Source of the DNA: Roseovarius litorisediminis
GTDB lineage: Bacteria; Pseudomonadota; Alphaproteobacteria; Rhodobacterales; Rhodobacteraceae
NCBI RefSeq assembly: GCF_900172295.1
Contig: NZ_FWFL01000003.1
Span: forward strand, 186,001 to 250,000
Length of the DNA: 64,000 nt
Reading direction: 5' to 3'
The position numbers and the translations under genes are program-made. The notes below the pieces were generated by a model. It searched no databases, was not told the origin of the DNA, and saw only the letters and a list, made by a program, of their open reading frames with translations. Below, one piece after another: positions 52,294 through 61,430 of this stretch (the stretch's first letter is position 1; every line of letters begins with the position of its first letter).

Positions 52294-54330
52294 ATGTCGA
52301 TGATTGTTCAATACGTCTCACAGTACAGTTGCCGATTAAGGCCGGTGTTGGCCGCAGCCTTCGGAGGGCTTTTCCTGGTGGCCGCCGGTTTGCCCGAGAG
52401 CGCCCTGGCGCAGGACAATCCGTGCAGTGGCCTGTTGTTTTCCACGTCCGAGGATTTTCTGACCAGAGGCCCCAAACCCGCAGATGGCAATCCCATCATA
52501 TCGGACGGCGACCTTCTGGCCTGGGATGTTTCAGCCGGTGCGCGGATATGTCGGCGCAATGCCGATCTTATCCGTCAGTTCGATATCTCGCGCGTGGACC
52601 TTGGCCTTGATGCGGTCGCGTCGGTCGATGAAAAGCGCGAGTTGATTGCCTTTTCCACCGAACTCGACAGCCCCAATGGCGATCAGTTCACCGCGGGCGA
52701 TCTGTTGTTCACCAACGGCGGGGTCATTCCCAACGCGGCTCTGCTGGCGCGCTTCAGGCTGCCGCGCTCACTGGATCTTGGCCTTGATGCGGTGACTCTT
52801 GTCGGCAAGGAAGACCGGTTGCGCCGCCTTGCAGAGCTGGCCCGCAGTGGGCGGCTGCGGGATAATCCCGATCAGCTTGCGGGGATTTTGAAGGAACTGG
52901 ATGTCGATATCTGGTTTTCAACCGAAGGGACGCCACCGGAAATCGGAAAGCCGATGTTTCTGGATGGCGATCTGCTGTCGGCGCGTGACGGTGTGATTGT
53001 GCGCTCGAACGCCTCGCTCTTGCCGGCCCTTCCTGCGGGTATTCCGGTGCGCGGCGCCGATTACGGGCTTGATGCCTTTACCCCGGCACTTGATCCGATC
53101 GAAAACGTTCCGGTCGAATTGATGTCGACCGAGATCGTTGGCTTCGGGCGCACGCCGTTCACTGATGGCGATGTGCTTCAGCCCGGGCCGTCGATCTGGC
53201 TTAAGGCGGGGGACCTGCTGAAAACGCTGGAACCGGCAACCCGCGATCTTGGGCTTGATGCCCTGCATGACACCATGGGCGACGTGGTGCAATGCGCGCC
53301 CCCGTCGATCACCTTTATCAGCAACGTCGAGGTCGGCGTGATCGACCCGACGACCGGCCTTGCCGATTTTGCGGGCGTCACGCAGCGGCCCTTCGCCAAC
53401 GATATCCGCATTCAGGGCTCGATGCCCGAAGTGGTGAATTGCCCGGAGCTTGCCAAATACGAATACCGTGTAGAGATCGATCAGGGCGCGGGGTTTCCGA
53501 CCTTTGCCGATCCCGGTGTCGTGCATCCGGCCAGCGACAACTGGCGCCGGATGGTGCGGCCTACTCCCGCGTCGCCCTGTCCGATTTCGCGCAATGATGT
53601 CTATGACAGCGATTCGCTTGGCTGGTTCGCGGTGACGGATTACCGCCGCTTCGACGGCTGCGGTGATCCGCCGAGCCTGGCGGTCTGGGACTCGACCACC
53701 GGGGCGAGCAATGCCCTGGTTCGGGTTCGCCTGGTGATGCGTGAAATCGGCGCCACGACCCCCACTTACGTGAGCGCCGCGGTGCGCGTTCAGATCGACA
53801 ATGACCGCATCAGCCTGCCGGACAACCTGTTGCAGACCTCGTCGGGCACTGGCGATATGTGGTTTGACATCTACCGCGCCTCTGCGACCTCGCCGCTTGG
53901 CGATCAATGCAAGGTCGAAGGCGAAGGCAAGCCTGTGGTGCTTGATATGAAGGGCCGGATCAATGACGATCACTTCTGGAAATATGATCTGCGCTGGTCG
54001 GGTGGATTTGTGGTTGGTGCCCATATGATCACCACGGCCGCCGACCAACCCGAATTCGATGACGGGCGGGCCGATCTTGACGGCACGGGCACACAGCCGC
54101 CGAATTCAATCCTTGTGCCGCTCAAGACCGGGTTCGATCTGACGGCGGCCTATGCATCGGTTGCAGCGGCGCAAAGCGTTCCGACCGACCTGCCGGATGT
54201 GTGCGGTTTCACGGTGCATTTCCGGGCCTGGGATCGGGCGATCCAGCTCAACTTTTCCCCTGCCGCGAATTACTTTAGCCCCATCAGTCGGCACACGACG
54301 ATGTGGCGCTCGTTCTGCGTCTCTCGCTAA
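52294..54330 (+). CDS. Exported protein with DxGLDA repeats
   Basis: A 678-residue protein with a signal peptide ending near ESALAQ. Residues ~35-330 contain repeated ~65-90-residue units. Each has a strand like IWFSTE, a F.DGDLL or FTDGDVL element, and ends in DLGLDA or DYGLDA (four clear copies). The C-terminal half (~335-678) is different and contains several cysteines, consistent with disulfides outside the cytoplasm. GGAGGA is 7 bases before ATG 52294. No family or function is recognised; it is followed by a strong terminator. Confidence 0.75.
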   Translation: MSMIVQYVSQYSCRLRPVLAAAFGGLFLVAAGLPESALAQDNPCSGLLFSTSEDFLTRGPKPADGNPIISDGDLLAWDVSAGARICRRNADLIRQFDISRVDLGLDAVASVDEKRELIAFSTELDSPNGDQFTAGDLLFTNGGVIPNAALLARFRLPRSLDLGLDAVTLVGKEDRLRRLAELARSGRLRDNPDQLAGILKELDVDIWFSTEGTPPEIGKPMFLDGDLLSARDGVIVRSNASLLPALPAGIPVRGADYGLDAFTPALDPIENVPVELMSTEIVGFGRTPFTDGDVLQPGPSIWLKAGDLLKTLEPATRDLGLDALHDTMGDVVQCAPPSITFISNVEVGVIDPTTGLADFAGVTQRPFANDIRIQGSMPEVVNCPELAKYEYRVEIDQGAGFPTFADPGVVHPASDNWRRMVRPTPASPCPISRNDVYDSDSLGWFAVTDYRRFDGCGDPPSLAVWDSTTGASNALVRVRLVMREIGATTPTYVSAAVRVQIDNDRISLPDNLLQTSSGTGDMWFDIYRASATSPLGDQCKVEGEGKPVVLDMKGRINDDHFWKYDLRWSGGFVVGAHMITTAADQPEFDDGRADLDGTGTQPPNSILVPLKTGFDLTAAYASVAAAQSVPTDLPDVCGFTVHFRAWDRAIQLNFSPAANYFSPISRHTTMWRSFCVSR

Positions 54331-54346
54331 GGCGGAGCAGGATGCG

Positions 54347-54384
54347 AACGGCCCCCGTTCATAAATGGAACGGGGGCCGTTTTT
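54347..54384. terminator. Strong bidirectional-type terminator
   Basis: The perfect 14-bp stem AACGGCCCCCGTTC/GAACGGGGGCCGTT, with a 7-base loop and T-run, lies between two convergent genes and could terminate both. Confidence 0.85.
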
Positions 54385-54401
54385 CGTGGGCGTTTGGTCG
54401 A

Positions 54402-55343
54402 TCAGCCCGCCAGATACCGCGCGATCGCGGTTGAAATCGGCTGGCCGGTATTGGCCTCGTAATAGGAATAGGCCGGGCTTGGGTTGACCTCGAAACACAC
54501 CCAATCCCCGCTCGGCGTTTCGCGCAGATCAATGCCCGCCAGCGGCAATTCAAGCATCTGCGACAGGGCAACGGCCCGCTTCGCCACCTCGGACGGCAGA
54601 TCGAAAGCCTCAAGCTCGGTAGAGCCGCCTTCGTCGCGGCTGGCATAGCGGTAATCGACGCCCGTGGTGGTGATGCGCGTGGCAAAGACCTCGCTCCCGA
54701 CCACATGCACCCGCACATCGCGGCCCTCGACGCGCTCCTGAAACTGCACCGGGCAGATGCGCAAACGGTCAAGCCGGGCCAGATCATCGGCCGTTACGCT
54801 GCGCACGATCGAGCGCACCGCACTGGCGGATTTAAAGATCACCTCACGGCCCTGCGCCCCGGCCTCTTCTACAAATTCGCGGGCGCGCTCCGGGGCATTG
54901 GTGATCAGGGTGCGTGGAATGCCAAAGCCGGCGCGGGCAATGATCTGTGCCTGAAACGGCTTGGAATTATTGGTACCCATCCCCGGTGTCCGGTTCAGAA
55001 CCCTGCCGGTGCAGAGGTCGGAAAACACCGTGAAAAGCGTCACGAAACTCGAAAACCGCTGCCGTGTCGGATCGTCGGGGGGCAGCTTGCACAGCTCGGG
55101 AAAGCTTTCGTCGGAATGCAGTCGCTGATAAAGGCCGGTGACCTCTTCAAGGGCGATATCGTCTTGTCCCGCACAGCGCAGATTGCCCTGCAAGACGCCC
55201 TGCGCAGCCGCCGGATCAAAGGCCAGATGCAGATCGGCGTGGCGGCGTTGGTCAATCATGCGAAAGGCAATGCCGAGATCATCCAGCGCGGTCGCGACGC
55301 GGGCAAGGGGCGGCTCATCGGGCAGTCCAGCCAACACGATCAT
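54402..55343 (-). CDS. ATP-grasp (RimK/MvdD-like) ligase
   Basis: A 313-residue protein with a pre-ATP-grasp N-domain (MIVLAGLPDEPPLARV) and an ATP-grasp core: KPFQAQIIARAGFGIPRTL, lysine in EVIFKSASA, the glutamate/adenine segment VQFQERVEGRDVRVHVVG, and metal-binding FEVNPSPAYSYYE at the C-terminus. Such enzymes form amide or ester bonds on peptides or small molecules using ATP. I chose ATG 55343 after AGGAGGGC. It overlaps the partner gene upstream by 4 bases. Confidence 0.82.
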   Translation of the reverse strand: MIVLAGLPDEPPLARVATALDDLGIAFRMIDQRRHADLHLAFDPAAAQGVLQGNLRCAGQDDIALEEVTGLYQRLHSDESFPELCKLPPDDPTRQRFSSFVTLFTVFSDLCTGRVLNRTPGMGTNNSKPFQAQIIARAGFGIPRTLITNAPERAREFVEEAGAQGREVIFKSASAVRSIVRSVTADDLARLDRLRICPVQFQERVEGRDVRVHVVGSEVFATRITTTGVDYRYASRDEGGSTELEAFDLPSEVAKRAVALSQMLELPLAGIDLRETPSGDWVCFEVNPSPAYSYYEANTGQPISTAIARYLAG

Positions 55344-56056
55344 GGCGCGCCCTCCTGAAATATCTGCGCCACCTGTGCCAAAAGGCCGGGCTCTGCGCGG
55401 CTCAAGTCGGGGACTGGCGAGGCAAGCGAAAACACCGCGCCCTCCGGTCCCTGGCCGAACATCACCTCTAGCATGTCGAAGCCGACATAGCGCGCCAGAT
55501 CGCAGCAGGCCCCGAACAGATCGGGTGGCACGGTTGGGCTGTGGCATTGGTCCCTGCAGACGATCACCGAGTGCACCGGGACGGGCGGCACCGGATCAGG
55601 CAGGTCAACGTCATAGAGCATCGGCGCCGTCGGCAGGCCTGCGGCGGCGGCGTGTTGGTGCCAGATCGCGGGATGAAACAGCGGCCCGGTTACGGAAATC
55701 GCCGTTGGCCGGTTGATGACGGGGCAGGGCAGTGCACTTATCCAGCTTGACCAGATCGCCAGCAATTCCTGCTGAATATAGGCGCGGTCCGTTGCGCTGA
55801 CCCGTGCCAGATGCGCGTCGGGCAGAAACTCCAGCCGGTTGACCACGCCGGTGATCGAGCTGCTGTCGAGCATACCGTGGGATTTCAGCGTCACACTGCT
55901 AAAGGTGTCAATGCCGTCCAGCCGATGCTCCATATCTGGCGCATAGACCAATTCCTGCGGGGTGATGATCTGTGCGGCAATACCGTGATCATGCCGCAAA
56001 CTCGCGACAAACCAACGCGCCGATATATCGTCGGGAGAGCATAGAAATACAATCAT
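55340..56056 (-). CDS. Degenerate ATP-grasp-like partner protein
   Basis: A 238-residue protein starting MIVFLCSPDDISARWFV, similar in pattern to the start of the ATP-grasp protein encoded next. It keeps a NRPTAISVTG-like and AAAAGLPTAPMLYD segment and a final EVMFGQGPEGAVFSL strand pair, but has lost the lysine and EVNPS metal motif, so it is probably catalytically inactive. Likely a regulatory or substrate-binding partner of the ligase. ATG 56056 is preferred over GTG 56071, which has no ribosome binding site. Confidence 0.6.
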   Translation of the reverse strand: MIVFLCSPDDISARWFVASLRHDHGIAAQIITPQELVYAPDMEHRLDGIDTFSSVTLKSHGMLDSSSITGVVNRLEFLPDAHLARVSATDRAYIQQELLAIWSSWISALPCPVINRPTAISVTGPLFHPAIWHQHAAAAGLPTAPMLYDVDLPDPVPPVPVHSVIVCRDQCHSPTVPPDLFGACCDLARYVGFDMLEVMFGQGPEGAVFSLASPVPDLSRAEPGLLAQVAQIFQEGAP

Positions 56057-56077
56057 ATCAATGGCTTTCACCAGAAA

Positions 56078-56107
56078 GAAGGGCCCCGCCGCGGATGCGG
56101 CGGGGCC
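56078..56107 (-). terminator. Terminator after the subtilase gene
   Basis: The perfect stem GGCCCCGCCGC/GCGGCGGGGCC with a 4-base loop is followed on the minus strand by CTTCTTTCT. It separates the subtilase gene from the ATP-grasp pair, so these may be differently expressed. Confidence 0.7.
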
Positions 56108-56116
56108 GGGCCGGGA

Positions 56117-58060
56117 TCAGAAGGTTTCGGTGTCCTTGCTGTCCTTTTCATCCTTGGCCATTTGCGCCGCAAGTTCGGGGTCATCGTACTCGCCCGCATA
56201 ATCCTGCGCGCCCTGCGCCAGATCTGGGCGCAGTTCCGAGGTGATGAAATGGGTCAGGTCACTGACCATCGCCTCAAGCGAGGCAATCCGGGTCTCGATG
56301 TCACTACCGCCCGGTGTCAGGCCGCCTTCACGTTGCTTCTCGGCCTGCTTCTCGATCTGTTTTTCAACCTGTTTTTCGGCCCGTTTCTCAAGCTGCTTGT
56401 CAAAGCGCTTTTCAAGGGCCTTTTCAAAGCGATCCTTGTCCTTCTCCTTGAATTCCTTGATCTCCTTGTTGTCCTTGCCCTCCTTGAATTCCTTCTCCTT
56501 GAACTCCTTGCGATCCTTTTCCTTCAGCTCCTTGATGAACTCCTTGCGCTCTTTGACCTTTTCGATCTCTTTCACCGTTTCCTTGGTGATTTCCTTGGCC
56601 TTGATGACCGGACCAAATGCACAACGATGCAGCGCCTTGAGATCGGGCCGGTTGCCGATGCGCTGTGTGCGCGGGCGCCCCGGTCCGTCTGTTTGCGCGG
56701 CCCCTGTCGTGCGCAGGCAGTGACGCACCTTGGCCGGGCTTAGAACCGCCGTGCCGCGGGCGCGGGCCATGCCCTGCAAGGAGCCGATGGCCCCCACCAC
56801 GATGGGCGAGGCAGAGGATGTTCCCGAGAAGGTATCGGTGTACCAGACGTCTTCGCTCCCGCCCTGAAGCCCGCCGTAACCGCAGGTCGTGACCTCGCGA
56901 CCCCAGCCCTGGGCATCAATCAGCGCGCCGTAGTTCGAGAAATCCAGCCGCGAGCGATCCGGCCCGTGGTTGCGCCCATGGGTGCCGGGAGGCGGCGCGC
57001 CGGCCCCGACGACAATCGCCCCGGAATCGCGGTTCGAGCGGCGGAACGGATTGGTCCAACTGCCGGGAAATCCGGCGGGGCGCGCCTGATAGAGGTTGTC
57101 ATCAAGGTTCTCGGCGCCGTTGCCGGCGGCCTCGACCACGATGATCCCGCGCCGGGTTGCGGCGAGGATGGCGGCGAAATCGTCTTCCCACCATTCAATC
57201 GCGATATATCCCTTCTGGTCGCCGCGCGACTGAAAGTTGTGGCGCGGTCCCGGACGGTGCAGTTCCAGCAGCATCACATCCCCGCGCCGAAGCCGCGCTG
57301 TGGCATGGCGGATCGCCCCGGCCGAGCCCATGCCGCCAAAGATCGACACCGCCGATGCCGTGGCATGATCGCAGATGCCCGAGATGCCAAAGCTGTTGTG
57401 ATCGCCGGAAAACTCGCCAAGCACCGCCGTGCCGTGGTTGCGCCAGCCGATATTGGTGGACTGGGTGCCGCCGACCACGCCGCCCTGCATCTGGCGCAGG
57501 TCCTCGTGCGTAAAGCGCCAGGCGCCTTCGATGTCGATGATGCGCACGTTTTGCCCGCGCCCGCCGCCGCGCGCCCAGGCCCATCTTGCATCCACGCCTG
57601 TGGGCGAGGGATCGAGGTAACCCTGACGCGACACGTAATTCGGTGTCACGGGGGGCTCGTCCAGGCCCGGTGCCGGGCCGTCATCCAGCATCACGGGGGG
57701 CTCTGCGCCGGGTTTGACATAGGCGGCCTCGACCTGGCTCAGCTTGGCCAGGGCCTCGGCGGCTTCCTCGGCTTTGGCGTCGTCGACATCAAGCCTGTAG
57801 AAGCGGTTCAGCTCTGGCATGGGGGCGTCGCCCTCGGCGGATTCCTCCATCATTTCAAGCTCGACACGTTCTTCGGTGCTGCCAAACATCGGCAACATGC
57901 TGGCCTTGTATTTCTTCAGCACCTTTTCAAGGTCTGTGACCGGCTCTGCCGTGGTGGTTTCAAATCGCCCGGCAGAAGACCGCAGGCCCGCGTCAGGCTG
58001 CATCACAACGATGGTTTCGCGCGGGGATGCCGGCGCGGTGTTCAATGTGTCGTCAGTCAT
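56117..58060 (-). CDS. Cytoplasmic S8 subtilase with Lys/Glu-rich tail
   Basis: A 647-residue serine protease without a signal peptide. An acidic pro-region-like N-terminus (~1-140) precedes the catalytic domain: Asp176 (RIIDIEG), His209 (NHGTAV), the oxyanion Asn314 (AAGNG) and Ser415 (SGTSSASP). Residues ~490-590 are an almost uninterrupted Lys/Glu/Phe-rich repeat (KEFKEKEFKEGK style), then a short coiled coil. The highly charged tail may bind partners or form a long helix. All catalytic residues are present, so activity is expected. Confidence 0.88.
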   Translation of the reverse strand: MTDDTLNTAPASPRETIVVMQPDAGLRSSAGRFETTTAEPVTDLEKVLKKYKASMLPMFGSTEERVELEMMEESAEGDAPMPELNRFYRLDVDDAKAEEAAEALAKLSQVEAAYVKPGAEPPVMLDDGPAPGLDEPPVTPNYVSRQGYLDPSPTGVDARWAWARGGGRGQNVRIIDIEGAWRFTHEDLRQMQGGVVGGTQSTNIGWRNHGTAVLGEFSGDHNSFGISGICDHATASAVSIFGGMGSAGAIRHATARLRRGDVMLLELHRPGPRHNFQSRGDQKGYIAIEWWEDDFAAILAATRRGIIVVEAAGNGAENLDDNLYQARPAGFPGSWTNPFRRSNRDSGAIVVGAGAPPPGTHGRNHGPDRSRLDFSNYGALIDAQGWGREVTTCGYGGLQGGSEDVWYTDTFSGTSSASPIVVGAIGSLQGMARARGTAVLSPAKVRHCLRTTGAAQTDGPGRPRTQRIGNRPDLKALHRCAFGPVIKAKEITKETVKEIEKVKERKEFIKELKEKDRKEFKEKEFKEGKDNKEIKEFKEKDKDRFEKALEKRFDKQLEKRAEKQVEKQIEKQAEKQREGGLTPGGSDIETRIASLEAMVSDLTHFITSELRPDLAQGAQDYAGEYDDPELAAQMAKDEKDSKDTETF

Positions 58061-58090
58061 GTCTTGAACTCCTCCTTGGTTGAAAATGAC

Positions 58091-58387
58091 CTAGGGGAGG
58101 GCGTCAGCTGGCTTTCTGTAACTGGTGTCAACGAACGCCTTGCCCAGAAGATCCGCAATCAGCGCGTCTGCCTGATCCACATCAGAGGTCAGAACAACCG
58201 CAAACCGAAGGGTTTCAGCGTCGGTATTTACAGGGGGCTGCACAGTCAAATTCTGTGTGGCTGCCCAATCTTTCAGCATTGCAAAGGCATGAGCCATCGA
58301 CTCTGAGCCGGACGGGTCCGGTACTGGCTTTAAAATTACTGTAACTAAAACGGGCTCAGGCAACTGAAATTCTCCTGTCAGACGCAT
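58091..58387 (-). CDS. Small protein upstream of the subtilase
   Basis: A 98-residue soluble alpha/beta protein (LPEPVLVTVILKPVPDPSG..., ending SYRKPADALP) with no signal peptide and no family I recognise. It lies 30 bases upstream of the subtilase on the same strand and is probably in its operon. ATG 58387 follows AAGGG; ATG 58420, also with GGGAG, would add 11 residues. It could be an inhibitor, chaperone or target of the protease; this is speculation. Confidence 0.55.
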   Translation of the reverse strand: MRLTGEFQLPEPVLVTVILKPVPDPSGSESMAHAFAMLKDWAATQNLTVQPPVNTDAETLRFAVVLTSDVDQADALIADLLGKAFVDTSYRKPADALP

Positions 58388-58655
58388 GGTGATCGCCCTT
58401 AAAGGGTATTTCCATTTCACTCCCGGCCTTTGATAAATATCAGGTCAGTCCCCAATTTTCGACGTATGCTCTATTGAACCGGCAAGAATTGGCCGATCAC
58501 CCTGCGGTTGACCCATCGTTCGGGAATTTGCGGTTTTTTATGGTTAGATCGGTGTCAGTCCCAATTTGTTATTTCCGGGACACAAGTATTAAGGTTTTTT
58601 CTAACCGGTTTTTGCCCGGTTTTTCGGGCCTCACTCATAGACCCAGAGGTGCCTT

Positions 58656-61382
58656 ATGACACAGCAAATCACACTGTCTGAGCTTAAAGCCAAAATTCGC
58701 GATATCGACACCCCGGATGAAGAAATTGCCGCCTACCTTCTGGAAGCTTCGGAGGTTTCTGACGCCTTCGCCCCGCAGGTCCGGATCAACCCGGAACTTG
58801 TGGATGACGAGGGCGTTGAAGCCGATGTCGCCATGCGATTTTTCAACGCCATGTCCAAACGGCGGCGTCAGAAAAGGTATCAGCGGAAAATCGAGAGCGG
58901 CTGGACCGGGCTTCGCATCGTGTCCGAAGGCGATAGCTGGTTTCAATATCCTTTCCTGCTGCGCGATGTGATTGACCAGCTGTTCGACGATTACGCGATC
59001 TACAGCCTCGGGGCGGCTGGTGATCTGGTACAGGACATGCTGGATCAGGACGAGATATTGCAGGCGGTGCGCCAGCAAAAGCCGCATGTGTTTCTGATCA
59101 GCGGCGGCGGGAATGACCTTTTGGGCGATGGCATGCTGAAGACCGCTGTTCATCCGTTCAAGGCCGGCAGACCAGCCAAGGACTATCCCAACGCCACTTT
59201 CGGCAAGCGCCTGAAGGATATCATCGGCGTCTATCGCTCGATCTTTACCGCGCTGCTGGCCGAATTTCCGGGGCTGAAAATTCTCTGCCACGGCTATGAT
59301 TACGCCCGACCCGACAACGCCCGCTGGCTGGGCAAGCCGATGGCCAGCCTTGGCATCAAGGACAAGGCGCTACAGACGCGGATCGTGGCCGAGATGATCA
59401 ACCGCTTTAACGCCGCACTGGTGACGCTGGCGTCAGAGTTTCCTGGCTCGGTCGTGCGCGTCAGTTGTTTGAATGCGGTGGGCGACAACTGGCACGACGA
59501 GTTGCACCCCAACAACAAAGGTTATGCTGACGCCGCCGACAAGTTCCGCTCGGTGATTGCCTCGATGTTCGGGTCGGTCACCGAATTCGAGGCCACCGCC
59601 CCACTGTCACCGGGCAAAGAGGCGATGATCGATGCGCAGGATCTTGAGCCGCAGGCCTTTCGCGAATTGGTCGATACCCGAGGGCGCGAATTGCTGGAAA
59701 CGCCTTTGCCGCCGACCGAAGACGAAGGCCGGCGCAAGGAAATCGAACAGGACATCTCGCAGCACTTCGAAAAAATCTCGGGCGGGGCCGATTTCCTGCC
59801 GGCCAGCTTCCTTTATCGCGGGGCGGATGCGGCGGCCTCGGTCTGTCGGGTCAACCTGCCGGGCGGGTCGGGCACAGGGTTTCTGATCGGAACCAGCAAG
59901 TTCATCATGACCAACAACCACGTCATCGCCGACAAGGAAGAGGCCCGCGAAGCGATCGCCGAATTCCGCTTTGAAGAAGGCGGCGCCAGCCTGATGGTCA
60001 ATCTTGACCCGGACCGGTTTTTCGTGACCTCCAAGGAGCTGGACTTTACCATCGTCGGCTGTGACGATCCCGTGCTGGACGAGTTTGATCCGATCCCGCT
60101 GCTGCGCAACCCGTCGACGGTGACGCGCGGCGAAAAGGTCAATATCGTACAGCACCCGCGCGGCCGCCCGAAAGAGGTGGCGCTTCACAACAATGACGTG
60201 TTGCGGGTCAAGGACAAGGTCGTCTGGTATGAAACCGATACCGAGCCGGGATCGTCCGGCAGCCCGGTGTTCAACAACGCCTGGGATCTGGTGGCCCTGC
60301 ACCACGCCGGGTGGATCGAAAACGGCGTGACCACCAATGAAGGCGTGCGGATCGCAGCAATCGTGTCGCATCTTGTGGCTCGCCAGCACAGCGAGGCAGC
60401 CGGCTCACCGGGGTTGGTGCAGCTGCTCTCGACCATCCCCGATAGCTCTCCGCATTTGGGATTCTTCGATATCGCGGGCATCACCGGGGCCAGTACGCAG
60501 GAAGTCGAAGTGCCCGAATACAGGGGCTCGCTTGAATTCGCCGATATCGGGTTCTGGAACATCGAACACTTCAACGATGCCATTTCCGACATGCGGGTGA
60601 ATGCGGTTGCCGGTGTGCTGGGTCACCTGTCGCTTGACGCCATGGGCCTTGTCGAGGTGCAAAAAGACGCGATGGATCGCCTGATTGCATCGCTTCAGGC
60701 CCTCGGGCAGAGCTATGACTACAAGTACCTCAACGTCAGAGGGAGCCAGGATCTTGCCGTTCTTTATGACAGCAAGACCACCGAGGTGAACATTTCCGCC
60801 AAGATCATGAACCGCCACAAATCGGCCTGGGCCGCGACAACCGGAACCGGGCGCACTGCCTTTCCGCGACGCCCGTTGATCGCCAACGTCAAGGTCGCGC
60901 CCAACACCAAGAGCGGCGAGCCGGTGGAATTCATCATGATCCTGCTGCATCTCAAGGCCTTTGGCGATCCGCAAAGCAAGGCCCGCCGCCGTCTTGCCGC
61001 AGAAATCCTGACCGAGGTGATTGCCGATATCCGTGACACCGAAAAGCTGCCTGTGGTGCTTGGCGGCGATCTTAACGAGACCCTGAACAATGACGTGCTC
61101 AGCCCTCTGACCGATGCGCCTGATCTGTTCACGCTGACCACCGATGATGCCGCCGACAACGCCCTTTCTTATGTGGGGGCGCGCTATCGGTCCTTGATTG
61201 ATCACATCGTGGTCAGCAATGACGTGCGCATGTCACCCATCAGCGGCGATGACGCAGCCATCGTGCGGCTTGATAAAACGGTGACGGATTTCACGCGCGA
61301 TGTCTCGGATCACGTGCCGCTTGTCATCCGTATGGTAAGCCGCGACGCCCCATTACAGATCGGCGATGCTGGCAAGGCGTGA
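58656..61382 (+). CDS. SGNH hydrolase/trypsin-like protease/EEP nuclease fusion
   Basis: A 908-residue cytoplasmic protein with three enzyme domains. SGNH/GDSL hydrolase (~85-310): EGDSW (S94), GGGND (N153), DELHP (D281, H284). Trypsin-like protease (~375-575): TNNHVI (H422), LDFTIV (D463), GSSGSP (S534). Endonuclease/exonuclease/phosphatase domain (~628-895): FWNIEHF (N635), VEVQ (E667), GGDLNE (D805, N807), SDHVPL (H886). Every catalytic residue expected is present. AGAGG precedes the ATG. It is divergent from the subtilase gene. The natural substrates are unknown. Confidence 0.88.
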   Translation: MTQQITLSELKAKIRDIDTPDEEIAAYLLEASEVSDAFAPQVRINPELVDDEGVEADVAMRFFNAMSKRRRQKRYQRKIESGWTGLRIVSEGDSWFQYPFLLRDVIDQLFDDYAIYSLGAAGDLVQDMLDQDEILQAVRQQKPHVFLISGGGNDLLGDGMLKTAVHPFKAGRPAKDYPNATFGKRLKDIIGVYRSIFTALLAEFPGLKILCHGYDYARPDNARWLGKPMASLGIKDKALQTRIVAEMINRFNAALVTLASEFPGSVVRVSCLNAVGDNWHDELHPNNKGYADAADKFRSVIASMFGSVTEFEATAPLSPGKEAMIDAQDLEPQAFRELVDTRGRELLETPLPPTEDEGRRKEIEQDISQHFEKISGGADFLPASFLYRGADAAASVCRVNLPGGSGTGFLIGTSKFIMTNNHVIADKEEAREAIAEFRFEEGGASLMVNLDPDRFFVTSKELDFTIVGCDDPVLDEFDPIPLLRNPSTVTRGEKVNIVQHPRGRPKEVALHNNDVLRVKDKVVWYETDTEPGSSGSPVFNNAWDLVALHHAGWIENGVTTNEGVRIAAIVSHLVARQHSEAAGSPGLVQLLSTIPDSSPHLGFFDIAGITGASTQEVEVPEYRGSLEFADIGFWNIEHFNDAISDMRVNAVAGVLGHLSLDAMGLVEVQKDAMDRLIASLQALGQSYDYKYLNVRGSQDLAVLYDSKTTEVNISAKIMNRHKSAWAATTGTGRTAFPRRPLIANVKVAPNTKSGEPVEFIMILLHLKAFGDPQSKARRRLAAEILTEVIADIRDTEKLPVVLGGDLNETLNNDVLSPLTDAPDLFTLTTDDAADNALSYVGARYRSLIDHIVVSNDVRMSPISGDDAAIVRLDKTVTDFTRDVSDHVPLVIRMVSRDAPLQIGDAGKA

Positions 61383-61430
61383 AATCAGAGGTCTGGTTCT
61401 GTCAATGAGCTTTTGAAACTGACCCGGTTT

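Noticed and set aside
56162..58306. Long plus-strand frames (up to 446 codons) opposite the subtilase gene
   Set aside because: They mirror the subtilase coding strand; the leucine/phenylalanine-rich one is only the complement of the Lys/Glu repeats. The subtilase has all catalytic motifs.
58091..58387. Small protein as a graspetide precursor for the ATP-grasp enzyme
   Set aside because: It shows no leader plus Thr/Ser- and Glu/Asp-rich core, and a terminator separates it from the ATP-grasp genes.
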